From contig NZ_JAGGPR010000005.1 of NCBI RefSeq assembly GCF_018613695.1, forward strand, positions 62,001 through 126,000: 64,000 nt of DNA. The letters are read 5' to 3'. Below are positions 41,167 to 49,973 of this stretch, piece by piece. Each line of letters starts with the position of its first letter. Position 1 is the stretch's first letter. This stretch comes from Arthrobacter sp. ISL-95 (GTDB lineage: Bacteria > Actinomycetota > Actinomycetes > Actinomycetales > Micrococcaceae). The position numbers and the translations under genes are program-made. The notes under the pieces were generated by a model. It made no database searches. It was given only the letters and a program-made list of their open reading frames with translations, and had not been told where the DNA came from.

Positions 41167-43317
41167 ATGACGGGACACGACCATAAGCCCGGGCACCATA
41201 AGCCCGGACACCATGGGCCCGCGGCAGACGATCACCCCCTCAATGAAACAACCGATACCTTGGATGCAGATTTGGCACCCGAGCCGACATACGGAACTGC
41301 GCTGTCCGATGGGACTATGCTGCCCAACGGGCATAGGCTGTCCGGCGGACCTGCGGCCGTTCGTGAGCTGCTTCTGGCCTTGTCAGTAGGGTTCTCCATC
41401 CCATCGCCCTTACCGGACGACTTGGTGGACTACGCAGGCCGCCGCAACCACCAAGGGCTGGACTCACTCGTTGCCGAGGCCAAGGATGCCGGGCTGCTGT
41501 CTGATGACGGGACCGTGGTGGGGACTGCGCGGTACGCCCTGCTGAAGGAAACCCCCACTGCCCGAATTCGTTCCCTGCAAAGGGAACTGGTGGACAAGAC
41601 CATCCAGGGCGGCCAGCCGTTAGGGGAACTAGCCCGTGACCTCGCGCGGACCGGGTTCAAGGATCACCGAGTTGTGTCTGAGCTGGAACGTTCCGCAGAT
41701 AGTGCCTTGGACGCTGACCCACAGTTGGCCGCAGAGCTGTATGCCGAAGCACTTTTGGCCGGGGGAGACGAGGCTTCCAAGGCCGCGAGACGCGCCCAGG
41801 CTTCAGCAGCAACCGGTGACTTGGACGCCGCAGGAAGAACAGCGGATCGACTCCTCGCCGATCCCGAGGCGCCGGACCTTCGCTTGGGAGCGGACGTAGC
41901 CGCGGCCGTCTGGGCGCAGCGTGGAATGCTGTCCAGGAGCGCCGATACTTACAGCTGGCTCGGCCCGGACAGGATCGGCAGTTCAGCCCCTCTTGCTGCA
42001 GTAGCCATGATCGGTACGGGAAACTCAGCGGCCGCCGAGGAGCTTCTGGCAGTTGCTGCGCCTGTCCGTTCGCCGACCCTCCTGGCGGTGGCTTTGTCAC
42101 TAACCCAGGAAGGGCTCCACCGAACCTTGGGACCCGCGCCGGAACTGGCGCTGCCTGAACTCATCAGGGCCTCGGACATGATGAACGCTGCAGGCACATC
42201 CATCCCCCTACCGGAAACACCCGGCGCCCTGGCTGCCTTATGCGCCCTCCACAGCGGGGAGCCGGAGGTATCGGACACTGTACTCAAAGCAGCGCTGGCA
42301 GCCGGCCAAGGAGGCGACGCAGCCCGGCCGCGGCTGTTCCTGTTGCGGGCCTGGTCCTCCATGCAGCAGGACAACGCCGACGACGCCCGCCTGGCCATCA
42401 ACGAGGCCGTCAAAGCCAACCACTGGTCCTTGGCACCCCGGGACGAGTTCGTGCTGGCCGCATTGGAAGTGGGCCTTGCCCGGCGAGGCAGTGACGTACA
42501 CGAGCTCGTGCTGGCTTGGGAAAGGGCCCGCGAAGCGATGATGCACGTGTCCGTGGATCTTTACAGCCTTCTGCCATGGGGCGAACTCATGATCACCGCT
42601 GCCCGTCTGCGGGAATCAAGGAGGGTTAGCCATTATCTGGAAAACGCCTGGGATTTGCTGGGGAGGCTGGGCAACCCGCCCTTGTGGTCGGTGCCATTGC
42701 ATTGGGCTGCCGTGCAGGCGGCCTTGCTGAGCGAAGACCCTGCCGGGCTTGCACCGCACGCCGCTGCCTTAGTGCGCGCTTCTGAAAACAGCCATCTGGC
42801 ATCTGTGCTCGCCACCGGAGGTAGGGCTTGGGTCTCGGTTCTGGCAGGCCGTTTTGAAGCGTTCGACGTCGAAACAGCGGCCCGCGGGTTGGCCGCCGTC
42901 GGGATGCCTTGGGAAGGCGCCCGCTTGGCGGGCCATGCCGCAGCGCACGCGGATGAGCGACGCGACATGGTGAAACTGCTGGCGTGTGCCAGGGATATTC
43001 ACCCCCAAGGCGCGGCGCCTTCTACTGGTGCGTCGCAGCGGCAGGAGGATGCCCGAATTACCGCTCAACCCGTCATGGACGACGGCGTTGGACTAGGCGC
43101 CCCTGACTCCTCAGGGCTCAGTGCCCGGGAACGCGAAGTGGGCCGGCTCATCCTGGAGGGCAAAACCTACCGGGAAATCGGTGAGGCCATCTACATCTCA
43201 CCCCGCACAGCGGAGCACCACGTGGCACGCATGCGACGACGCCTTGGGGCGGAAAACCGCTCAGAACTTCTGGTCCGCCTGCGGCTCGCGTTAGGGGAGG
43301 GGTACCCGCCTCCGTAA
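41167..43317 (+). CDS. LuxR-family regulator with large helical sensory region
   Basis: 716 residues. The C-terminus (about 645-710) is a LuxR/GerE helix-turn-helix: LSAREREVGRLILEGKTYRE, IGEAIYISPRTAEHHVARMR. The central 500 residues are Ala/Leu-rich and look like TPR-type helical repeats (ELYAEALLAGGDEASKAARR; DDARLAINEAVKANHWSLAP). No Walker A motif was found, unlike MalT-type STAND regulators. The N-terminus is His/Gly/Pro-rich. The start lies three bases after the Hsp70-like stop, with a poor SD. Likely regulator of the adjacent iniB-like operon, comparable in position to IniR of mycobacteria, though the architecture differs. Confidence 0.86.
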   Translation: MTGHDHKPGHHKPGHHGPAADDHPLNETTDTLDADLAPEPTYGTALSDGTMLPNGHRLSGGPAAVRELLLALSVGFSIPSPLPDDLVDYAGRRNHQGLDSLVAEAKDAGLLSDDGTVVGTARYALLKETPTARIRSLQRELVDKTIQGGQPLGELARDLARTGFKDHRVVSELERSADSALDADPQLAAELYAEALLAGGDEASKAARRAQASAATGDLDAAGRTADRLLADPEAPDLRLGADVAAAVWAQRGMLSRSADTYSWLGPDRIGSSAPLAAVAMIGTGNSAAAEELLAVAAPVRSPTLLAVALSLTQEGLHRTLGPAPELALPELIRASDMMNAAGTSIPLPETPGALAALCALHSGEPEVSDTVLKAALAAGQGGDAARPRLFLLRAWSSMQQDNADDARLAINEAVKANHWSLAPRDEFVLAALEVGLARRGSDVHELVLAWERAREAMMHVSVDLYSLLPWGELMITAARLRESRRVSHYLENAWDLLGRLGNPPLWSVPLHWAAVQAALLSEDPAGLAPHAAALVRASENSHLASVLATGGRAWVSVLAGRFEAFDVETAARGLAAVGMPWEGARLAGHAAAHADERRDMVKLLACARDIHPQGAAPSTGASQRQEDARITAQPVMDDGVGLGAPDSSGLSAREREVGRLILEGKTYREIGEAIYISPRTAEHHVARMRRRLGAENRSELLVRLRLALGEGYPPP

Positions 43318-43334
43318 GTGGCCACCCCCTCCAC

Positions 43335-43386
43335 CCCCTAACCCGCAACCCCACCATCCCCTAACGGTGAATGAAGCGGTAGGGGG
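43335..43386 (+). promoter_or_regulatory. Repeated CCCCTAAC elements in the iniB-like promoter
   Basis: CCCCTAAC occurs at 43335-43342 and 43358-43365, 23 bp apart. An inverted related copy GTAGGGGG follows at 43379-43386. A TAAAAT -10-like sequence is at 43459-43464 without a good -35, which fits activator-dependent transcription. The LuxR protein encoded just upstream is the natural candidate. Confidence 0.5.
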
Positions 43387-43492
43387 ACCACCCCCGATGC
43401 CCGGTCACCACCGCCGGCAATACGTTGAATGCAAGCCCGGCAAAGGCGCCGGGCGAACTAAAATCCATCACAGAATTTGAGGGAGCACTCCA

Positions 43493-44905
43493 ATGCCTAC
43501 ACTCGCACAACAGCTCGTGCAGTTCCTGATGAGCCTGTTCAACGATCCCGATGCCGCTGAAGAGTTCGTACGGGATCCCGAAGCAGCGCTCGCCGCGGCG
43601 GGTCTCCGCGACGTCTCCTCGGCCGACGTCGACGCCGTTCGCCCCGTAGTCCTCGACTATGCACCCATCAACGCCCGTTCGTCGTTCGATCGCGAATACA
43701 ACACCGGCGGCAACCACGCATCCACCGGTGGCTGGGACGGTGGCGGCCAAGGCGGCGGCCGCCCCCATGGCGATGGCGGACGGCCGAACCACGATGATGA
43801 CGACAATGATCACGACGGCGGTGGCCAGGGCGGTGCCGGCGGTGGCGGTTGGGGCGGTCACGATGATGATCACGACGGCGGTGGCCAGGGCGGTGCCGGC
43901 GGCGGCGGTTGGGGAGGTCACGATGATGATCACGACGGTGGCGGCAACGGCGGCGGCGGCGGTTGGGGCGGTCACGATGATGATCACGATGGCGGCGGCA
44001 ACGGCGGCGGCGGCGGCGGCCACGATGGCGGCGATTGGGACGACCATGCACACGCCGTTCAGCAGCTTGTCCACGTGGTGAACAACTACTCGTACACCAC
44101 CAACATCGACGACCGCGATACGATCACCGATCAGTCGGTCAACCAGAACATCTGGGCGGACGGCGATGTCACGCAACTCTTCAACCAAGATGCTGTAGTT
44201 GCCTCCGGTGACGGCGCGGTTGCTGCGGGCGACGATGTCAGCAATGTGGGCAATACGACCACGACTACAACCACCAACAACAACCAAAACCACTCGGTGA
44301 ACATCACCGAATCCGGCGACGGCGACATTGAAATTGGCAACACGGACATCGAGGTCAAGGATTCCTTCAACGACGATCACTCCGTGACCAAGGATTCCTA
44401 CAACACGGATGTGGACGTTGATGTGGACATCGAGGACTCCTTCAATGAGGACAGCTCGACGCACACCACCACCAACAACACCAGCATCAGCGATTCGTTC
44501 AACGACAGTTCCCAGGACAACTCCACGGATGTTGATGTTGACGTCGATGCTGAGTTCAGGGATTCGTTCAACGACAACTCGGACAATTCGGATAACTCCG
44601 TCAACGTCGCCGACTCCTTCAATGACAACTCCACGGATGTGGATGTCGAAGACGTTCAGCTCATCAACGATTCCATCGTGGTCCAGGACAACGAGCTGGA
44701 GGTAGACAACTCCACCAACCTCGATGTGGAGGACGTGCAGGTCAACTACGATTCGACGGTCATCCAGGACAACGAGTTGGACCTCGAGTACACCAACGTG
44801 GAGGACAACACTGTCATCGCCGACAACGAGCTCGACGTGGATGTGGAATACAACGACATCGACGACTCGATCGTGGTTGCCAAGAACGATGTGGAAATCG
44901 ACTAA
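43493..44905 (+). CDS. IniB N-terminal-domain protein with Gly-rich and Asp/Asn-rich repeats
   Basis: 470 residues. Residues 1-60 (LAQQLVQFLMSLFNDPDAAE; FVRDPEAALAAAGLRDVSSA) match the IniB N-terminal domain. Residues 63-182 are glycine-rich with repeats of GGGGWGGHDDDHDGGGQGG type encoded by 60-bp DNA repeats. Residues 183-470 are extremely acidic and built of recurring DSFND, DVDVD and QDNELD units. There is no signal peptide or membrane helix. The SD GAGGGAG precedes ATG 43493. In mycobacteria IniB is the first product of the iniBAC operon induced by cell-wall inhibitors; here too two dynamin-like GTPase genes follow. The repeats could form a calcium-binding or fibrous structure; that is inference. 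Confidence 0.87.
   Translation: MPTLAQQLVQFLMSLFNDPDAAEEFVRDPEAALAAAGLRDVSSADVDAVRPVVLDYAPINARSSFDREYNTGGNHASTGGWDGGGQGGGRPHGDGGRPNHDDDDNDHDGGGQGGAGGGGWGGHDDDHDGGGQGGAGGGGWGGHDDDHDGGGNGGGGGWGGHDDDHDGGGNGGGGGGHDGGDWDDHAHAVQQLVHVVNNYSYTTNIDDRDTITDQSVNQNIWADGDVTQLFNQDAVVASGDGAVAAGDDVSNVGNTTTTTTTNNNQNHSVNITESGDGDIEIGNTDIEVKDSFNDDHSVTKDSYNTDVDVDVDIEDSFNEDSSTHTTTNNTSISDSFNDSSQDNSTDVDVDVDAEFRDSFNDNSDNSDNSVNVADSFNDNSTDVDVEDVQLINDSIVVQDNELEVDNSTNLDVEDVQVNYDSTVIQDNELDLEYTNVEDNTVIADNELDVDVEYNDIDDSIVVAKNDVEID
43801..44030 (+). repeat. 60-bp and 54-bp tandem repeats in the iniB-like gene
   Basis: Blocks beginning CACGATGATGATCACGACGG at about 43859 and 43919, and a shorter related block at about 43973, repeat the HDDDHDGGG...GGGGWGG coding unit with very few changes, indicating recent expansion. 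Confidence 0.85.
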
Positions 44906-45053
44906 CACCAAAGAGATCCGAACGTCGTAACGATCAAAGACACGACGTTGACGAACACCCCCAGCAGTGCCCGGCAGACGCCACAACGTCTGTCGGGCAC
45001 TTCGTGGCCTCACGGGATCAGTCGGCTGAGGCAATTAGAGCAAAGGACAGACG

Positions 45054-46985
45054 GTGGCGGAAACAGGACACATGAGCACATTGGTGGAGCAGGGCATGGC
45101 GCTTGTGGGGGACCGGAACGACCTCCGGCGCCGACTGGAAAACACCCTCAACCGCTTGGGTGATCCAAGTGTTCGCGTGATAGTTGTGGGTGAATTCAAA
45201 CAGGGGAAGAGCCAGCTCATCAACGCCTTGGTGAACGCACCTGTCTGCCCGGTGGATGACGACATCGCCACCTCGGTCCCTACGGTTGTACGGCAGGGGG
45301 ATCCGGCGTCGGCCGTTGTCCTGGTTCCCGGCCAGCACAGCAGCGCGCCGGCGCTCGAAGGGGAGACCGGCGGAGGCGAAAGCGGGTTGGAACGGCAACC
45401 GGTGCAACTGGATCAACTCGCAGAGTACGTCTCCGAAAAAGGCAATCCTGGCAACACAAAGAACATCGTGGCGGCCGAAGTTTCACTGCCCCGGAAACTG
45501 CTGGCAGGGGGACTGACGATCGTGGATTCCCCTGGCGTTGGTGGCCTGGGCTCAACACACACGCTGACTACGCTGACTGCCCTGCCATCGGCGCACGCCA
45601 TGGTGTTCGTCTCCGACGCTTCCCAGGAGTACACCGAGCCGGAGATGCGGTTCCTGCGTCAGGCGATGCGTATCAGTCCGAACGTCATGTGCGTGCTGTC
45701 CAAAACTGACCTTTATCCCAGTTGGCACCAGATCGCAGAGCTGGATCAGAGGCACTTGGCTGGCGTCGGCCCTGATATCCCACTGTTTCCGGTGTCCTCG
45801 GAATTGCGGCTCCATGCGGCCCGGCTGCAGGACCCCGAGCTGAATACCGAATCAGGGTTTCCAGCGCTTATCGGCCATCTGCGGAACAACATTGTGGGCG
45901 GGGCAGCCAGAATGCAACGCAGATCCGTCAGCAATGACCTTTTGTCCGTCACCGAAAACCTTAGGCTCGCCCTGCAGTCGGAACTTGAAGCCCTGGAGAA
46001 TCCTGCAGGAACCCCGCAGATGATCGCCGGCCTGAATGCGGCGAAGGAGGACGCAGACTCGCTGCGCAAACGCTCCGCACGGTGGCAGATAACCCTTAAT
46101 GACGGCATCGGGGACCTGATCGCCGACATGGAGTATGACCTGAGGGACCGGCTGCGCAGAATCCAACGTGAGGCTGAAACAGCCATCGACCAAGGTGATC
46201 CGGGACCCGCGTGGGAACAGTTCACGCAGTGGCTGGAACAGAGCACGGCAGCTGCGGTTTCGGATACCTTTGTGTGGACCAGCGAACGTGCTCAATGGTT
46301 GGCCACCCAGGTGGCGGAGCACTTCTCAGAAGATGAGGTGGCCCTTCCCGCCTTGAAAGTGGCAAACACCGGCGGCGTACTGGACCCCGTAGCCGACATT
46401 CAGGAAATGAAGGACGGCAGGCTTGGACCGCTACAGAAGATGCTGATCGGGATGCGCGGCTCCTACGGGGGTGTGCTGATGTTCGGCCTCCTGACAGGCC
46501 TCTTTGGGATGGCCCTCATTAACCCGCTATCAGTGGGGGCCGGCCTGATGCTGGGCCGGAAAGCCTATAGGGAAGACAAAGAGGCGCGGCTCAAGCAACG
46601 GCAATCAGAAGCCAAGATCCTGGTCCGGAAGCACGTGGACGATGTTGTGTTCCAAGTGGGCAAGCAGCTCAAGGACAGGCTGCGCCTGGTCCAGCGCGCC
46701 ACACGGGATCACTTCACGGAGATCGCCGAGGAACACCACCGTTCCTTGACGGAATCCGTGGCGGCCGCCCAGAAAGCGGCAGCCACGTACGCCGTGGAAC
46801 GGGACATGAGAATCAAAGAGATACGGAACCAGCTCAAGGCAGTGGATGCCCTGGCCAAGGCCGCGCAGCAGCTGCCTCAGGATCCGCCCGCGGGCGCACG
46901 GGCCAGCACCGCGCCCCAAGCCACCCCTCAGGCCACCCCCGCCCCTCAGGCCACAACAGAAACGTCGGCGGTCCCGGCAGGATGA
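45054..46985 (+). CDS. Dynamin-family GTPase (IniA-like)
   Basis: 643 residues, GTG start with AAAGGA upstream. GTPase motifs: G1 GEFKQGKSQLIN (about residues 45-56), a G2 threonine region ATSVPT, G3 DSPGVGG (about 157-163) and G4 LSKTD (about 214-218). A long helical region follows. A glycine-rich hydrophobic pair (GGVLMFGLLTGLFGMALINP, about 472-491) is a candidate membrane insertion or paddle region. A coiled coil (about 500-600) and a low-complexity Ala/Pro/Gln tail complete it. Bacterial dynamin-like proteins remodel membranes and often work as pairs. It is translationally coupled to the second GTPase gene by a four-base overlap. Confidence 0.92.
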   Translation: MAETGHMSTLVEQGMALVGDRNDLRRRLENTLNRLGDPSVRVIVVGEFKQGKSQLINALVNAPVCPVDDDIATSVPTVVRQGDPASAVVLVPGQHSSAPALEGETGGGESGLERQPVQLDQLAEYVSEKGNPGNTKNIVAAEVSLPRKLLAGGLTIVDSPGVGGLGSTHTLTTLTALPSAHAMVFVSDASQEYTEPEMRFLRQAMRISPNVMCVLSKTDLYPSWHQIAELDQRHLAGVGPDIPLFPVSSELRLHAARLQDPELNTESGFPALIGHLRNNIVGGAARMQRRSVSNDLLSVTENLRLALQSELEALENPAGTPQMIAGLNAAKEDADSLRKRSARWQITLNDGIGDLIADMEYDLRDRLRRIQREAETAIDQGDPGPAWEQFTQWLEQSTAAAVSDTFVWTSERAQWLATQVAEHFSEDEVALPALKVANTGGVLDPVADIQEMKDGRLGPLQKMLIGMRGSYGGVLMFGLLTGLFGMALINPLSVGAGLMLGRKAYREDKEARLKQRQSEAKILVRKHVDDVVFQVGKQLKDRLRLVQRATRDHFTEIAEEHHRSLTESVAAAQKAAATYAVERDMRIKEIRNQLKAVDALAKAAQQLPQDPPAGARASTAPQATPQATPAPQATTETSAVPAG

Positions 46986-48457
46986 TGGACCCGGGCATCG
47001 CGGGAGCCTCGGATCTGCTCCGGCAAGCGAAGGAGATCTTCCAGCACGACGCAGCGGCGCTCGAGGTGGTAAATGAGCTCGAGGGCAGGCTGGAGGGGCC
47101 TCTTCGGATAGCAGTGGCCGGTATGGTCAAGGCCGGCAAATCCACTCTTCTCAACGCAATCATCGGGGAAGAGATAGCACCCACCGACGCCGGGGAATGC
47201 ACTCGGATCGTCACCTGGTACCGCTACGGTCACACCCCCAGGATCACGCTCCATCCCATCCTGGGTGAGCCGCAAGCGTTACCGGTTACCCGTAAGGATG
47301 GCCGTCTGGTCTTCAACCTGGGCGATGTCCGGGCAGAGGACGTGGAACGCCTCGTTGTGGATTGGCCGGCTGCGAGCCTGCGGGATTTGACCCTGATCGA
47401 CACCCCGGGGATTGCCTCGTTGTCCCAGGACGTATCAGAACGGTCCACGGAGTTCCTCCTCCCCGAAGACGCCCCCATGGCGGCCGATGCCGTCATCTAT
47501 CTCATGCGGCATCTCCACGCCTCCGATGTCAGGTTCCTCGAATCCTTCAAAGACACTGCCGCGGGCCAATCCGGGACCGTGAACGCCTTGGCGGTCTTGT
47601 CCCGTGCCGACGAGATCGGTGCAGGAAGAATCGATTCCCTCATTTCCGCAGCCGTGATCGCCGACAGGTACAGCAGGGACCAGAACCTCAGGCCACTTGC
47701 CCTGGGAGTTGTCCCCGTGGCCGGCCTGCTGGCGCAAAGCTCGCGGACCATGCGCCAAACAGACTTCGAAGCCATGAAAGTGCTGGCCCGGATGGACAGG
47801 AATCAGCGGGAGAGACTGATGCTGTCAGCGGACCTCTTCGTACGCGCCACCGGGCCCGCAGGGCTTGGACAGGACGCCAAAGCGTCCCTGGTGCAAAAGT
47901 TCGGCCTGTTTGGCATCCGCCTTGGTGTTGCCCTGATCCGGGGTGGCATCAGCAACCCCACGGAACTGGCCCATGAGTTGGCACGGCGTAGCGGCCTTGG
48001 CCAGTTGCTCGACAACATCGCCTCTTTGTTCCAAACGCGAGCGGACGCACTCAAGGCTCGTGCCGCCGTCGTGGGCTTGGAAGCCTTGCTGCGCGGTTCG
48101 CCGAGGGACGTAGCGCTGCTGCTCGAAGCGAATCTGGAACGGCTTAAGGCCGGTGCGCACGAGTTCCGGGAGTTGAAACTCCTCGCGACGCTTCGGACGG
48201 AAGGCCTGGGCCTGACCCCGGAGCTGTCTGCTGAGGCAGAGCGTTTGGTAGGCGGCCGAGGGAGTACCCCTCCACTGCGGCTGGGCTTGGATCCGGCGGC
48301 AACCCTGGAACAGATCAGTGAAACGGCACGGAGCCACCTGAATCGTTGGCGTGTGATCGCGGAGAACCCGCTCACTGAGCCGGCTGCACTGGACGCATGC
48401 CGCATAGTCCTCCGCAGTTGCGAAGGGATGCTGGCGGCTATTCCCGCCGTCCGCTAG
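46982..48457 (+). CDS. Dynamin-family GTPase (IniC-like)
   Basis: 491 residues. G1 is GMVKAGKSTLLN (about residues 46-57), G2 falls in DAGECTRIVTW, G3 is DTPG (about 140-143) and G4 SRAD (about 207-210). The remainder is helical with an amphipathic stretch (FGLFGIRLGVALIRGGISNP) that may touch the membrane. Shorter than its partner and without an obvious transmembrane hairpin, matching the IniA/IniC size asymmetry. Its stop overlaps the convergent gene 48438-49055 by 20 bases. Confidence 0.92.
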   Translation: MMDPGIAGASDLLRQAKEIFQHDAAALEVVNELEGRLEGPLRIAVAGMVKAGKSTLLNAIIGEEIAPTDAGECTRIVTWYRYGHTPRITLHPILGEPQALPVTRKDGRLVFNLGDVRAEDVERLVVDWPAASLRDLTLIDTPGIASLSQDVSERSTEFLLPEDAPMAADAVIYLMRHLHASDVRFLESFKDTAAGQSGTVNALAVLSRADEIGAGRIDSLISAAVIADRYSRDQNLRPLALGVVPVAGLLAQSSRTMRQTDFEAMKVLARMDRNQRERLMLSADLFVRATGPAGLGQDAKASLVQKFGLFGIRLGVALIRGGISNPTELAHELARRSGLGQLLDNIASLFQTRADALKARAAVVGLEALLRGSPRDVALLLEANLERLKAGAHEFRELKLLATLRTEGLGLTPELSAEAERLVGGRGSTPPLRLGLDPAATLEQISETARSHLNRWRVIAENPLTEPAALDACRIVLRSCEGMLAAIPAVR

Positions 48458-49055
48458 CTGCCCGTTCGCTGAGCAACCAATTGGTGGTGGTTGGGAGGAA
48501 CAGCAGGATCAGGGCCGCCGCGGCAAGGATGAATTGGGCCGCCAACAGCGCCGTTGTCAGGGTGCCGTCGGCTCCGGGCGCCACCACGAAGTCGGCGGTG
48601 ATAACGGTGACCACCGCGTGCAGGATGACCAGAGGGGCAAGCGCCCAGCGAGCCCAGACGCGGCGTTTGAACAAGACGGCCAGCAGGATCGCTTCCATGG
48701 CCACCACCAGGGCAAGCATGGTGAGGCTTCCCAGGAACACGACGGCGGTGGCCCCCTCCACTGCGTTGGCGTCGCCGTCGGGAACCATGCCTCCAATGAC
48801 GCCCTTCAGGCGTTCGAAGTGTGAGTCGCGGCCCAGAAAGCCTGTTGCCACAACGGCGATCCCGGCGACGAAGCTGGCCACCCACAGGGAACGGGAGACT
48901 CGCGCGGGTGCCGGAGGCTTGACTACCGCTGCGATGGGCGGCGGCGTGGAGAGGGAGACTCCGGGGCGTGGTGGTGGTGCGGGGGGTGACGCGGGCCCGC
49001 TGACTGATGGCGAGGAGGAAGGTGTCTGCCGTGAACCATCAGCTTGCTGGGCCAT
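48438..49055 (-). CDS. Membrane protein of unknown function, Pro-rich N-terminus
   Basis: 205 residues. A Pro/Ser-rich cytoplasmic region (1-50) is followed by four hydrophobic helices (WVASFVAGIAVVATGFL; AVVFLGSLTMLALVVAMEAI; LAPLVILHAVVTVITADFVV; AAQFILAAAALILLFLP). No family recognised. It converges with, and slightly overlaps, the dynamin-like gene, and lies seven bases from the next minus-strand gene, so the two are probably co-transcribed. Confidence 0.78.
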   Translation of the reverse strand: MAQQADGSRQTPSSSPSVSGPASPPAPPPRPGVSLSTPPPIAAVVKPPAPARVSRSLWVASFVAGIAVVATGFLGRDSHFERLKGVIGGMVPDGDANAVEGATAVVFLGSLTMLALVVAMEAILLAVLFKRRVWARWALAPLVILHAVVTVITADFVVAPGADGTLTTALLAAQFILAAAALILLFLPTTTNWLLSERAASGRRE

Positions 49056-49061
49056 GTTTCC

Positions 49062-49502
49062 CTACTTCAACTCGTCCGTGTCATGGGGATCCGGCTCGGT
49101 GCGCTTGGCATCGCCGGGTTTGAATCCGTTGCTTTTGGCGTCGCCGCTGCTGTCGGCGGGCTTTTCGTTAAGACCGCGTTCCTTGGCTTCCAGGTCCGCC
49201 TTGAGCTTCTTCAGGCGCTCGTCTTCAGCCTGATCACGGCGGCGGGTTTCCAGATTGCGGAGGAATTCGGGGTCGTCGTCGGGGGCCGTGGGCTGGTGGC
49301 GGACGGGTTTGGCCGTGGGTTTGTTGTAAGGCCGGCCGAAGATGAACCAGAGGACGGCACCCAGCAGCGGCAGGACGATCATCACAATGATCCATGCGGT
49401 CTTTGAAATGCCGCGCGTTTGGTGGCGGTCCGTCCGTATGACGTCCACCAGGGCATAGACGAAGATGACTAGAACAATAACGACGCCTACAACCCGGAGC
49501 AT
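49062..49502 (-). CDS. PLDc N-terminal-domain membrane protein
   Basis: 146 residues. Two membrane helices (LRVVGVVIVLVIFVYALVDV; TAWIIVMIVLPLLGAVLWFI) with the linking motif DRHQTRGISK and the terminal FGRP define the PLDNc (phospholipase D nuclease N-terminal) module. A charged cytoplasmic tail (about 60-146) follows with a probable coiled coil (ETRRRDQAEDERLKKLKADL). It lacks catalytic HKD motifs. Found next to menaquinone genes in many actinobacteria; function unknown. Confidence 0.88.
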   Translation of the reverse strand: MLRVVGVVIVLVIFVYALVDVIRTDRHQTRGISKTAWIIVMIVLPLLGAVLWFIFGRPYNKPTAKPVRHQPTAPDDDPEFLRNLETRRRDQAEDERLKKLKADLEAKERGLNEKPADSSGDAKSNGFKPGDAKRTEPDPHDTDELK

Positions 49503-49589
49503 GCACCAAGTCTAGTCGCCGGAAGCCAATCACTGGGCGCCCTCTTTCGGCTGTGATCAGAGTGCAACCATCAGGGCGGCTAAACTTGG

Positions 49590-49901
49590 ATGGTGGCTTT
49601 CCTGAAGTATTCCCTCATCCGTCTGGTTCTGTTCGTGCCGTTGTTCGTGCTTTTCGCCTATCTGGGGGTTGGATGGGTGTTGGCCGTGGTCTTCGCCGGG
49701 CTGATCTCCTTCGCCATCAGCTACCTCTTCTTCCAGAAACAGCGCGACGCCGCCACTGCGGCCATGCGTGAACGTTTCTCCGGGCGGGCCAAGCCGATCC
49801 GCACCGCAGGCGAGGTTGAAGACGCCGAGGCTGAAGACGGCTTGGTAGAGAAAAACCCGGACATCGCCGTGAACAACGACAAACGGCCGGGCACTGTCTA
49901 A
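49590..49901 (+). CDS. DUF4229 membrane protein
   Basis: 103 residues. Two membrane helices (FLKYSLIRLVLFVPLFVLFA; VLAVVFAGLISFAISYLFFQ) are followed by a basic stretch and an acidic tail, the layout of actinobacterial DUF4229 proteins, which are usually encoded beside menA. Start ATG 49590 or GTG 49593. Function unknown. Confidence 0.85.
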   Translation: MVAFLKYSLIRLVLFVPLFVLFAYLGVGWVLAVVFAGLISFAISYLFFQKQRDAATAAMRERFSGRAKPIRTAGEVEDAEAEDGLVEKNPDIAVNNDKRPGTV

Positions 49902-49908
49902 GTCCTTA

Positions 49909-49953
49909 TACAGCTAACGCCCCCAAGAGAGCTTCTTGGGGGCGTTAGCTGTA
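49909..49953. terminator. Strong bidirectional terminator
   Basis: A perfect 20-bp stem, 49909-49928 with 49934-49953, closing a GAGCT loop and followed by CAAAAAC. It separates the convergent DUF4229 and menA genes. Confidence 0.92.
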
Positions 49954-49973
49954 CAAAAACTCGTATGAAAAGC

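Noticed and set aside
43361..45034. 557-codon ORF antisense to the iniB-like gene
   Set aside because: It is the complement of the GAC/AAC/GGC repeat codons and gives a Val/Ile-biased artefact; no SD or homology pattern.
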